Source: a virus
Virus record (IMG/VR): IMGVR_UViG_3300026136_000022
Span: 1 to 20,980 of that record
Reading direction: 5' to 3' (one strand)
Length of the DNA: 20,980 bases
Position 1 is the stretch's first letter. Every line of letters begins with the position of its first letter. This document shows positions 5,488 through 12,274 of the stretch, in pieces. Under the pieces are notes generated by a model. It did not search any database. It was not told where the DNA came from and saw nothing but the letters and a program-made list of their open reading frames with translations. The translations under genes and the position numbers were made by a program.

Positions 5488-5702
5488 TGGCGAATAAAAT
5501 ACAATTTGAACACCTTTTGAAATATAAAAAAGAACAGAGACAAATGAAAAGATATATAAACTTTAAATACGACAACCAGCCGACCGAAACAATAGACGAG
5601 GCGAAAGACTTAACAGAGGCAAATTATTTGCTAAATGAGTATCAAATGAGCGGCGATGGTCGCTATTGGATAAGCAATAAACCAACAAAATGTTGGCTAT
5701 AA
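5487..5702 (+). CDS. Hypothetical 71-residue protein
   Basis: 71 residues from the coupled ATG at 5487. The first 19 residues are a charged, unstructured-looking leader. The recognisable part begins at a second Met (residue 20, ATG at 5544): MKRYINFKYDNQPTETIDEA, then LTEANYLLNEYQMSGDGRYWISNKP, a pattern met in short unnamed phage proteins. The internal start is therefore a real alternative. It is the last gene of the accessory block and is followed by a strong terminator 34 nt later. Function unknown. Confidence 0.65.
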   Translation: MANKIQFEHLLKYKKEQRQMKRYINFKYDNQPTETIDEAKDLTEANYLLNEYQMSGDGRYWISNKPTKCWL

Positions 5703-5735
5703 AATAAAAAATAAATAATGTTTTCATTATGTTTT

Positions 5736-5757
5736 GCCCTCTTCGGAGGGTTTTTTT
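5736..5757 (+). terminator. Strong rho-independent terminator
   Basis: CCCTC (5737-5741), a TTCG tetraloop and GAGGG (5746-5750) followed by seven T residues. It closes the small-gene block that begins at 3731/4931. A weaker ACCC...GGGT hairpin with a T run follows at about 5760-5786 and may act as a backup. Confidence 0.9.
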
Positions 5758-6037
5758 ATACCCTTATTTTTGTATGGGTTTTTTGTTATCTTGTTTTGTC
5801 TGAGGATTTTAATTTGTTTGGATGGGTTAAATTGATATTAAATAGGTATGTTTTTCTTCCGTTCTAAGCCCGTTTCTCTCTCCCAACCATACCAACATAC
5901 CACACAATCCCTAAAGTGGCTTAAAATAGCCCTTAAAATGCGTTTATGAGGGTTTTATTGACTACTCTCCCCGTAATGACACCAGAGTGGATAATATATC
6001 CCAACTCTACACATACCTCAATCTCCATCTGCCAACT
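5758..6037. other. Gene-free stretch between terminator and next promoter
   Basis: No supported ORF. An open frame beginning at 5987 is only the upstream extension of the gene at 6086. A hairpin at 5930-5952 (CCCTTA...TATGAGGG with one internal mismatch) followed by TTTT could be a weak plus-strand terminator. Nothing else is recognised. Confidence 0.55.
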
Positions 6038-6068
6038 GAATTCAATACCCTTGTGAATCTAATAGGTA
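6038..6068. repeat. Paired AATTCAATA / AATCTAATAGG repeat over a promoter
   Basis: GAATTCAATACCCT at 6038-6051 and GAATCTAATAGGTA at 6055-6068, 17 nt apart. The same pair in the same order and spacing occurs at 18548-18578. The second copy lies in the spacer of the promoter at 6050-6080. AATACC (6044-6049) and GGTATT (6064-6069) are also inverted repeats. Confidence 0.75.
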
Positions 6069-6080
6069 TTTCGTATATTT
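6050..6080 (+). promoter_or_regulatory. Bacteroidota promoter, nearly leaderless
   Basis: CTTG at 6050-6053 and TATATTTG at 6073-6080 with a 19-nt spacer. The ATG of the next gene is at 6086, only 5 nt after the -7 element, so the transcript may be leaderless or have a leader of a few bases. One copy of the dispersed repeat occupies the spacer and could act as an operator. Confidence 0.7.
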
Positions 6081-6085
6081 GTATT

Positions 6086-6331
6086 ATGGCAAAGCGTAAG
6101 AAAAAAACAATCAATCTACAGAATCACCCAGAATCCTTAAAAGCATTTAGCTGGTGTCTGGAAAGAAACATACGAATCTACCCAATCCCATCTGCCACAC
6201 AGTATCAAATAGTAATTGATAATGGCGTATCAAAGATAGTTTCGCCCAAACTATACGATAAGACTGAGTGGTCTGATAAAATATGGGAGTTATACAGACA
6301 TTTTTACAACGAAAATAAAGTTTCAGTATAA
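6086..6331 (+). CDS. Hypothetical 81-residue basic protein on its own promoter
   Basis: The open frame reaches back to 5987, but the -7 promoter element ends at 6080, so the start at ATG 6086 is chosen (MAKRKKKTINLQNHPESLKAF), giving 81 residues. The N-terminus is very basic (KRKKK) and could contact nucleic acid. The rest looks like a compact domain (FSWCLERNIRIYPIPSATQYQIVIDNGVSKIVSP, then WSDKIWELYRHFY). It is a single gene with its own promoter and repeat pair. The TACAATGTA array begins one base after its stop codon. That placement makes it a candidate DNA-binding regulator of the array, but this is inference only. Confidence 0.65.
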   Translation: MAKRKKKTINLQNHPESLKAFSWCLERNIRIYPIPSATQYQIVIDNGVSKIVSPKLYDKTEWSDKIWELYRHFYNENKVSV

Positions 6332-6457
6332 TACAATGTATAGAAGAGTACAATGTACTGTAATATACAATGTATATATATTATTTTTATACTGTACAAT
6401 GTACCCTACTGTACAATGTACTATATATAATACAATGTACTCTACTATACTAATGTA
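6332..6457. repeat. Iteron-like array of TACAATGTA palindromes at about 17-bp spacing
   Basis: Six exact copies of TACAATGTA start at 6332, 6349, 6366, 6395, 6412 and 6431, with an imperfect seventh (TACTAATGTA) at 6448. Spacings are 17, 17, 29, 17, 19 and 17 bp. Each 9-mer is a palindrome around its central A. In five of six copies the flanking bases extend it to 11 bp (ATACAATGTAT or GTACAATGTAC), with the flanks changing together. The array is non-coding, between the stop at 6331 and the tail operon start at 6519. This looks like a cluster of binding sites for a dimeric protein: origin, partition, operator or packaging site are all possible. Confidence 0.9.
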
Positions 6458-6518
6458 TTATATATTGTGCCATACAGACAGTTGGGCGAACACTAATAGA
6501 AACATAAGTTAATTTAAT

Positions 6519-7232
6519 ATGGCGAATAACGTACAAATAGAACTATCCGTTCCAGACGCACTTTCTGACATAACACTCGGTCAGTATCAAAAGTATTTAA
6601 AGATACTTGACCAGAACAAAGATGATGATAACGCAGCAGAGTTTATCAATATGAAGACTATTGAGATATTTTGTGATGTTGACTTCAAAGACGTATTGAA
6701 GATTCCTTTAGGTGAGGCGGAAAAGGTACTCACAATCATTAACAAGGCGTTTGAAGAGAAACCTGATATTATACGCCACTTCAAACTACTTAACGTAGAT
6801 ATGGGCTTTATACCAAACTTAGAGCGTATATCTCTTGGCGAGTATATTGATGTAGAAAATAACATAGTGGACTGGCAAACAATGCACAAAGCTATGGCAG
6901 TGCTGTACAGACCAGTCAACTTTAAGAGTAAAGAGAAATATACGATTGCGCCATACGAACCAAGTGATGAGGTATCTGAACTAATGAAAGAGATGCCACT
7001 CGATGTATCTATGAGTTCTATGGTTTTTTTTTACGATTTAGGGATGGAGTTACTGAAAGCTATTCCGACCTTTATACAGAAAAATCTGACGGAGGAACAG
7101 ACTTATCTGCTCAAGCAAACTTTGGCTCAAAGTGGGGTTGGTATCAATCAATTTACGCACTTGCTGGAGGGGATGTCCTTAAATTCAATGAGGTTACCGA
7201 GAGTCCACTCTTCCAATGCCTCACCTACCTAA
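6519..7232 (+). CDS. Tail assembly chaperone, short (unshifted) form
   Basis: 237 residues, first gene of the tail module. The sequence (LSVPDALSDITLGQYQKYLKIL; FKLLNVDMGFIPNLERISLGEYIDVENNI; MHKAMAVLYRPV) has the helical character of Bacteroidota-phage tail assembly chaperones. These bind the tape measure during tail assembly and are absent from the virion. At 7024-7032 the gene crosses nine T residues; in-frame reading continues FYDLGMELLKAIPTFIQKNLTEEQ to TAA at 7230-7232. The same DNA in the -1 frame encodes an equally protein-like C-terminus, so this is the G-like partner of a G/GT-type pair. No promoter is obvious upstream; the palindrome array ends 62 nt before the start. Family assignment rests on context and the frameshift layout. 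Confidence 0.8.
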   Translation: MANNVQIELSVPDALSDITLGQYQKYLKILDQNKDDDNAAEFINMKTIEIFCDVDFKDVLKIPLGEAEKVLTIINKAFEEKPDIIRHFKLLNVDMGFIPNLERISLGEYIDVENNIVDWQTMHKAMAVLYRPVNFKSKEKYTIAPYEPSDEVSELMKEMPLDVSMSSMVFFYDLGMELLKAIPTFIQKNLTEEQTYLLKQTLAQSGVGINQFTHLLEGMSLNSMRLPRVHSSNASPT

Positions 7233-7294
7233 CATTTGAAAAAGAGAAAAACGAATTAGAAGCTATGATGATTAAGAAAGCATATAAACGATGA
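6519..7294 (+). CDS. Tail assembly chaperone, -1 frameshift product (long form)
   Basis: A -1 slip on the T run at 7025-7031 (frame G GTT TTT TTT TAC) would join residues 1-171 of the short form to an 87-residue extension, 258 residues in total. The extension runs LRFRDGVTESYSDLYTEK, then KWGWYQSIYALAGGDVLKFNEV and CLTYLTFEKEKNELEAMM, and ends at TGA 7292-7294. That stop overlaps the ATG of the next gene as ATGA, the usual coupling in this genome, which supports genuine translation of the -1 frame. The frame is open with no stop from the slip site. In lambda-type siphophages the long GT-like form recruits the tail tube protein to the tape measure. A sequencing error in the T run is the alternative, but both frames look protein-like downstream. 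Confidence 0.8.
7024..7032 (+). promoter_or_regulatory. Probable -1 ribosomal frameshift slippery site (T9)
   Basis: Nine consecutive T residues contain T TTT TTT in the X-XXY-YYZ phase relative to the zero frame (7025-7031), allowing both tRNAs to re-pair after a -1 slip. It sits where the zero-frame and -1-frame coding regions begin to overlap. No downstream pseudoknot was worked out. Confidence 0.75.
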
Positions 7295-7785
7295 AAGCAT
7301 ATTACGACTTAGTAGATAAATTAAATACATACCTTGATGGTAGTCCATCTGTCAATACCGTTACATTTGGCGATATATTTAAAGTGGACTTGTCTAAGCA
7401 AACTATATTTCCATTGGCGCACGTTAACATACAGAACGTAACTTTCTCTGAGCACATAATGACGTTCTCTTTGCAAGTGATTTGTATGGATATCGTAAAC
7501 GAGAGTAAAGATGATAAGTTAGCTGCTACCTCCACGCCATACAGAGGATTAGATAACAAGCACGATGTATTTAACACTCAGCTTACAGTAATCAATGGAT
7601 TGCAATCGTCTTTGCGTAGAGGCGACTTATATACCGACAAATACCAACTTGTGTCTGACGCAACTGCCACTCAGTTTGAAGATAGGTTTGATAATCTACT
7701 GGCTGGTTGGAGTATGGATTTAGTTATAGAGACCGCCAATACGGATATGCAGCTTATTAACGCAACAGGAGACGCTTGTAGATAA
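7291..7785 (+). CDS. Probable tail terminator-like protein
   Basis: 164 residues; ATG overlaps the stop of the frameshifted chaperone (ATGA). The start, MKAYYDLVDKLNTYLDGSPSVNTVTFGDIFKVDLSKQTIFPLAHVNI, and the beta-rich centre (FSEHIMTFSLQVICMDIVNESKDD) resemble the small alpha/beta proteins of Bacteroidota phages that sit beside the tail chaperone and are thought to cap the tail tube. A helix (FNTQLTVINGLQSSLRRGDL) and the strand WSMDLVIETAN follow. Function is inferred from fold impression and neighbourhood; no catalytic motif is expected. It ends in a 1-nt overlap with the next gene (TAATG). Confidence 0.5.
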   Translation: MKAYYDLVDKLNTYLDGSPSVNTVTFGDIFKVDLSKQTIFPLAHVNIQNVTFSEHIMTFSLQVICMDIVNESKDDKLAATSTPYRGLDNKHDVFNTQLTVINGLQSSLRRGDLYTDKYQLVSDATATQFEDRFDNLLAGWSMDLVIETANTDMQLINATGDACR

Positions 7786-8321
7786 TGGATATAGAACTTA
7801 AAAATACTAAAGCATATTTAGAGGGGTTCGCAAATAATGAACTCATCAGATATTTCCTTGATTCTTACGTTAAATCAAGACCAAGAGCCTCTGGTATAAA
7901 TGCAAAAGTAGAGGCATCTGGTAGAGGCGGTGAGTCTTTAGAGGTAAAAGCTGAGGGTGATTCTATAAATTTATATGGTGCACAATATCTAAAGTATGTT
8001 GACGAAGGAACTGGAAAGTTTCAGCCTAATATATCAGCGCTTAAAAGATGGATAACAGAGAAACCAGTAAATCTTGATGGCGTAAAAGGGAAAACACTTG
8101 AATCGAAGGTAAATACACTTGCTTTCTTGATAGGTAGGAGCATAAGTATTAAGGGTATCGCACCAGCTAATTTTATAACAGAAATAGTTGAACGTGCTCT
8201 TCCAGAAATAGCTGACGGAATAACAGAACATCTTACGGATGATGTTTTAGAGAACTTAGATACAGTTATGCTTGATTTAGGTTATATTAAAAAGGGAAAC
8301 ACTTACGAACTAAAGAAATAG
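7785..8321 (+). CDS. Probable tail completion / HK97 gp10-like protein
   Basis: 178 residues, starting on the last base of the upstream stop. After an amphipathic N-terminus (AYLEGFANNELIRYFLDSYVKSRPRAS), the segment LYGAQYLKYVDEGTGKFQPNISALKRWITEKP followed by LAFLIGRSISIKGIAPANFI matches the pattern of gp10-like completion proteins: a 'W-I-x-x-K' helix, then a helix leading to 'GI-x-P-x-x-F'. These act at the head-tail junction. The rest is a charged helical tail. Position between tail terminator-like and large tail proteins fits. A minor structural protein of another kind cannot be ruled out. Confidence 0.55.
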   Translation: MDIELKNTKAYLEGFANNELIRYFLDSYVKSRPRASGINAKVEASGRGGESLEVKAEGDSINLYGAQYLKYVDEGTGKFQPNISALKRWITEKPVNLDGVKGKTLESKVNTLAFLIGRSISIKGIAPANFITEIVERALPEIADGITEHLTDDVLENLDTVMLDLGYIKKGNTYELKK

Positions 8322-8322
8322 A

Positions 8323-9720
8323 ATGGCACAAATAATCAATACAAGGAGTCCGTTTTACATAAAAGTGTCAGATAGTTCACTTGCAACTGCTACACTTAAG
8401 CTATACATATATGATGGCTCAAAAAATACAGGGAGTCCTAACGATGCGGATTTAAAATACACTATAACTAAATCAGAGCTTGAAAACAACGACTATGTTG
8501 TATTTGAGATATCAGAGCTTATAAGAGATTATATTGACGTAAAATATGATGGAGAGTATGATAGCTATTGCGTATGGGTGATGTTTGATATCGATGTTAC
8601 AAGTGGAAGTGGTGATGAGATTTTTGAATGGACATCAACGCCACCTGACCTACAAAATACATTGGCAGCATCGGGTACTGCAACAGGAACATCAACAAAC
8701 AAACTTATAGATAGTTCTGCCTCATTTACATCAACAGTTCAAGTTGGAGATATTGCTGTAGAAGACCAAAGTGGGTATGTTACTACTGTAACTTCTGTTG
8801 ATTCAAATACTCAATTGACATTAGACGATAATATATATCAGTCAGGCTCTGGGTATTTTATATACAGGAGGTCATACCTTAATATGATAGCAACAGAAGG
8901 GTATGGCTACTTTGAAGAGGGTGTAAATCCTGAACCAAGCCGCACACTACTTCAGTCAAACAAGATAATTTATCGACCAAGTGATTACAATGTAAATATA
9001 CCAATCTTTGCGGAAGACACAACTTCGGTTACTTATTTTTATAATAACATAGAAATTAGAACAGACACTATATCTGATGACGATAACACCAATCAAAAGA
9101 TTCAATACATATACTCTTATGTAAATTCAGACACAGATACATATCAAGAGAGGGTTTTGAATGATGGAGGAACACTTGAAGAATCAGTATGCTTGGATAG
9201 ATTTCTTAGAAATGTAGAAACGAGTCCAGTAGATAAAATAATAATAAATTCAAGCGGCTCGCCTGAAGTTGTAGAAATAAGAACGCTCGATTGCTCTATA
9301 TACGACCCAATCAAAGTCACCTTTGTAAATAAATATGGCGCACTACAGGATTTGTGGTTTGACAAGAAAAGTATGAATTCAATAAACGTGCAGTCAAACG
9401 ATTACAAGGCTTCTGTAATGGATTTCTCTTCTACGCCAACATATGATACCTCCGCACACCAGAATAGAGTATTAGATTTAGTAGGTAAAGAAAGTATCAC
9501 AATGAACACTGGTTATATAGATGAAGAGTACAATGAAGTGTTCAGGCAACTTATGCTATCAGAGCAAGTTTGGATGACAAAATTAACTGACACCGAAGAG
9601 GTATTCCCTTTACGCCCAAAAACACAATCGTTACAATTCAAAACCAGAACTAACGACAAGCTCGTAAACTATACAGTAGAATTTGACTTTGCGTTTGATA
9701 AGATAAACACTATTCGATAA
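8323..9720 (+). CDS. Tail structural protein with inserted small beta module
   Basis: 465 residues, beta-rich. The N-terminus (MAQIINTRSPFYIKVSDSSLATATLKLYIYDG; FEISELIRDYIDVKYDGEYDSYCVWVMFDID) is typical of large structural proteins in flavobacterial phage tail modules. Residues about 125-181 (NKLIDSSASFTSTVQVGDIAV, then TTVTSVDSNTQLTLDDNI and GSGYFIYR) are a compact VGD-containing beta module, bordered by Ser/Thr/Gly linkers. It looks inserted and has a relative in the next gene. The C-terminal half (TSVTYFYNNIEIRTDTISDDD onwards) resembles the main domain again. Probably part of the tail tip or distal tail; exact role unknown. Stop and next start overlap by one base. Confidence 0.7.
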   Translation: MAQIINTRSPFYIKVSDSSLATATLKLYIYDGSKNTGSPNDADLKYTITKSELENNDYVVFEISELIRDYIDVKYDGEYDSYCVWVMFDIDVTSGSGDEIFEWTSTPPDLQNTLAASGTATGTSTNKLIDSSASFTSTVQVGDIAVEDQSGYVTTVTSVDSNTQLTLDDNIYQSGSGYFIYRRSYLNMIATEGYGYFEEGVNPEPSRTLLQSNKIIYRPSDYNVNIPIFAEDTTSVTYFYNNIEIRTDTISDDDNTNQKIQYIYSYVNSDTDTYQERVLNDGGTLEESVCLDRFLRNVETSPVDKIIINSSGSPEVVEIRTLDCSIYDPIKVTFVNKYGALQDLWFDKKSMNSINVQSNDYKASVMDFSSTPTYDTSAHQNRVLDLVGKESITMNTGYIDEEYNEVFRQLMLSEQVWMTKLTDTEEVFPLRPKTQSLQFKTRTNDKLVNYTVEFDFAFDKINTIR

Positions 9721-12116
9721 TGAATAAGGTTATACTATATATAAAGCCCATTGTAATAGAAGATGGCGACCAAGTTGAAAGTGATTTCCAGCAAGTGGAC
9801 TTGTTTGAGGATGAGACAATATCTGTTACATCTAAGATACAAGATATTCGTGACATATCTAAAGTATTTACCGACTTCTCTCAGTCATTCACTCTACCTG
9901 CTTCTAAAAAGAACAATAAGATATTTAAGCATTTTTATAATTACTTTATATCTGAGGGCGCATTTGATGCTCGAAAGAAAGTTGAAGCTGTATTAGAAAT
10001 AAATTACATACCCTTCAGAAGAGGTAAGGTATTTCTGAATGGCGTAAAAATGAAGAACAATAAGCCGTACGCATATAATATAACATTCTTTGGCAATACA
10101 GTTTCATTAACTGATTTATTTGGAGATGATGAACTTAGTCAATTAGATTTAAGTGCTTATGACCATCCATATGGCGCATCTGATGTCCAGACTGGATTGA
10201 CTACTGGATTTCATTCTCAGTCAATCATATACCCCCTTATAACTCATACTCAGAGGTTGTATTATAATTCAGACACAAGTCACGACAATACTACTCTTGA
10301 TGGAGATTTGGCTTATCACTCAAACAACTCCCACAACATAAAAGTCGCACTCAGATATGACCAATTAAAACCAGCACTGAAAGTAAAAGACATAATATCA
10401 GCAATAGAAACAAGATACGGAATAGACTTCGTTGATTCTGATTTTATATCTACTACGCCTATGGATAATCTATATATGTGGCTTAGTAAAGAGAAAGGTA
10501 GACTTGGAGGTGCAACAGGTCAAGAGCAAACAAAAACTTTGGGTAGTTGGTCAAAAACTTCAGGTTTAGCTATGGTTACAATATCATCTGACGGAACAGA
10601 GCTTACATATGGAGGTTTGAATGTAGGTGGATTGTTGTTTGATTTCGAGTATGACTTAACAATAACCCCTTCGAGTGGATTTGAAAGTATAAAATATGAT
10701 ATTGACTTTTATAAAGATGGTACTTTAAATTCAACAAGAAGCAATAATTCTGGAACTAATGACTTCTCTTTTGGTGGAGGAGACGGAAGTGATTTTGAGG
10801 ATATTCCAGTTAAGTTTGTTCTTAGGTCAGAAGGCGCTATGACATTTACACCTACACTTGTGATTCGTGTATCAGAGTTTAGACCAGAGAGAGACCCACA
10901 AATTGTTACTTATTCAGGCAGTTATACTTGTGGCTCTATATCCTCTATAGGGCAAATCTTAGTTTCAACTCAAGTGCCTAAAATAAAGGTGTCTGATTTT
11001 ATATCAGGGTTTCTTAAATTATTTAACCTGACAGTTTACTACATAGATGATGAGAATGATGCTAATTACGGTAAAATTAGAATGATACCTCTTGACGATT
11101 TCTATGATGATAACCCAAAGATATTTGATATAACAAAATATGTTGATTCATCAGAGCACGATGTAGAATCTACTATACCATTTAGTGAGATTGACTTTGA
11201 ATACGAGAAGCCAAAGACACTTCTTATGAAGCAACACGAAGAAACATTTGGACACATCTTTGGTGACGAAGAGTTTAAACCAGATGATGTAGATAGAGGT
11301 AAACCTTACAAAGTTAAAGTTCCGTTTGAGCACTTAAAGTATGAAAGATTATTTGATGAAGATGATAATTCAAAAACTAATATTCAGTGGGGTTATTCTG
11401 CTGGAGATAACTTTAAACCATTAGAAGAAGATGATGAAGCTCAAGGTCAACCTTCTGCTAATTATGACCCTGTTCTTACAAAACCAGTTTTATTTTACGG
11501 ATTACTCACAGGCACAGGTAGCACTTATAAAATAAATTATCAAACATCAAGTAGTACACACGATGATTTAACTAATTACTGGAGACCTTCAAATACTAAT
11601 GAAAGGGGTTATGATGTTAATGAACCACTATATTCAAGTACAAACTTGAATTCAACAGCAGATAGGGTTGAGCAAAGTAATCTTGGTAGTGCTGCCAATG
11701 TTGGTGATTACGTTTTTAATGTAACAGAGTCACAAACAACAAGAGTGATAGCGATAATATCAAGTGATATTATACAAGTTGCTGACTCTATATTTAGCTC
11801 TGGCGATTCATTTAAGTTATATAGAATACCAGAATACACACTTAACTTTGATAACGAAGTTGACGAGTGGACTTTAACTGATTACGGTGGAAACACAAAC
11901 TCAATCTTTAAGAATTTCTATCAAACATACATAGAAGATGCCTTCAATGCAAAGAAACGTATATTTAAGCTAACAGCACATTTACCCAATAGTGTGTTAC
12001 TTAATTATAAGCTAAACGATAGATTTCAGATTGGCGACAAAGTATTTACAATAAATTCAATAGACACCAACCTAAAAACAGGTGAGTCTAAATTAGAACT
12101 ACTGAACGTATTATGA
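9720..12116 (+). CDS. Large tail protein, probable tail-tip/hub component
   Basis: 798 residues, start coupled to the previous stop (TAATG). The N-terminal domain (FEDETISVTSKIQDIRDISKVFTDFSQSFTLPASKKNNKIFKHFYNY, then RRGKVFLNGVKMKNNKPYAYNITFFGN) is the pattern of a large structural protein of Bacteroidota siphophages with a hub-like look. Jelly-roll-like strands follow (about 280-400). Residues about 640-702 (SSTNLNSTADRVEQSNLGSAANVGDYVFNV, then VIAIISSDIIQVADSIFSSGDSFKLYRI) are a diverged copy of the small VGD beta module of the upstream protein. The end (LPNSVLLNYKLNDRFQIGDKVFTINSIDTNLKTGESKLELLNV) reads like the terminal barrel of a hub. Location directly upstream of the tape measure supports a tail role. 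Confidence 0.7.
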   Translation: MNKVILYIKPIVIEDGDQVESDFQQVDLFEDETISVTSKIQDIRDISKVFTDFSQSFTLPASKKNNKIFKHFYNYFISEGAFDARKKVEAVLEINYIPFRRGKVFLNGVKMKNNKPYAYNITFFGNTVSLTDLFGDDELSQLDLSAYDHPYGASDVQTGLTTGFHSQSIIYPLITHTQRLYYNSDTSHDNTTLDGDLAYHSNNSHNIKVALRYDQLKPALKVKDIISAIETRYGIDFVDSDFISTTPMDNLYMWLSKEKGRLGGATGQEQTKTLGSWSKTSGLAMVTISSDGTELTYGGLNVGGLLFDFEYDLTITPSSGFESIKYDIDFYKDGTLNSTRSNNSGTNDFSFGGGDGSDFEDIPVKFVLRSEGAMTFTPTLVIRVSEFRPERDPQIVTYSGSYTCGSISSIGQILVSTQVPKIKVSDFISGFLKLFNLTVYYIDDENDANYGKIRMIPLDDFYDDNPKIFDITKYVDSSEHDVESTIPFSEIDFEYEKPKTLLMKQHEETFGHIFGDEEFKPDDVDRGKPYKVKVPFEHLKYERLFDEDDNSKTNIQWGYSAGDNFKPLEEDDEAQGQPSANYDPVLTKPVLFYGLLTGTGSTYKINYQTSSSTHDDLTNYWRPSNTNERGYDVNEPLYSSTNLNSTADRVEQSNLGSAANVGDYVFNVTESQTTRVIAIISSDIIQVADSIFSSGDSFKLYRIPEYTLNFDNEVDEWTLTDYGGNTNSIFKNFYQTYIEDAFNAKKRIFKLTAHLPNSVLLNYKLNDRFQIGDKVFTINSIDTNLKTGESKLELLNVL

Positions 12117-12274
12117 TAAAAGATATTATAGATTTATTGCAGCTTTCTGATTGGTATGGCGTATCTCATAACGTAGATATCGCCAAAGGAATGTATAAAG
12201 CACCGAGAAATTGGGAAGAAACTAAAGAAGTGTTAGAGAGAGTAAGAAATTCAAAATCATACAGAAATGGCTAA
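12113..12274 (+). CDS. Hypothetical 53-residue protein between tail hub and tape measure
   Basis: ATG at 12113 overlaps the upstream stop (ATGA), and the frame ends with TAA at 12272-12274, overlapping the tape measure start (12267) by 8 nt. 53 residues: MIKDIIDLLQLSDWYGVSHNVDIAKGMYKAPRNWEETKEVLERVRNS is mostly helical, with a conserved-looking SDWYG turn. The chain of overlaps argues that it is translated. Not recognised; a tail assembly accessory is plausible from position. Confidence 0.6.
   Translation: MIKDIIDLLQLSDWYGVSHNVDIAKGMYKAPRNWEETKEVLERVRNSKSYRNG

Noticed and set aside
5987-6085. Upstream extension of the 6086-6331 gene
   Set aside because: The Bacteroidota -7 promoter element (6073-6080) lies within it, so transcription most likely begins after this stretch.
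6332-6457. CRISPR array
   Set aside because: Repeat units are 9-11 bp palindromes with about 6-8 bp between them, far shorter than CRISPR repeats and spacers, and no cas genes are present.
7233-7290. 58-nt intergenic gap after the tail chaperone
   Set aside because: It is occupied by the -1 frame extension of the chaperone that ends at 7294, so it is not a true gap.
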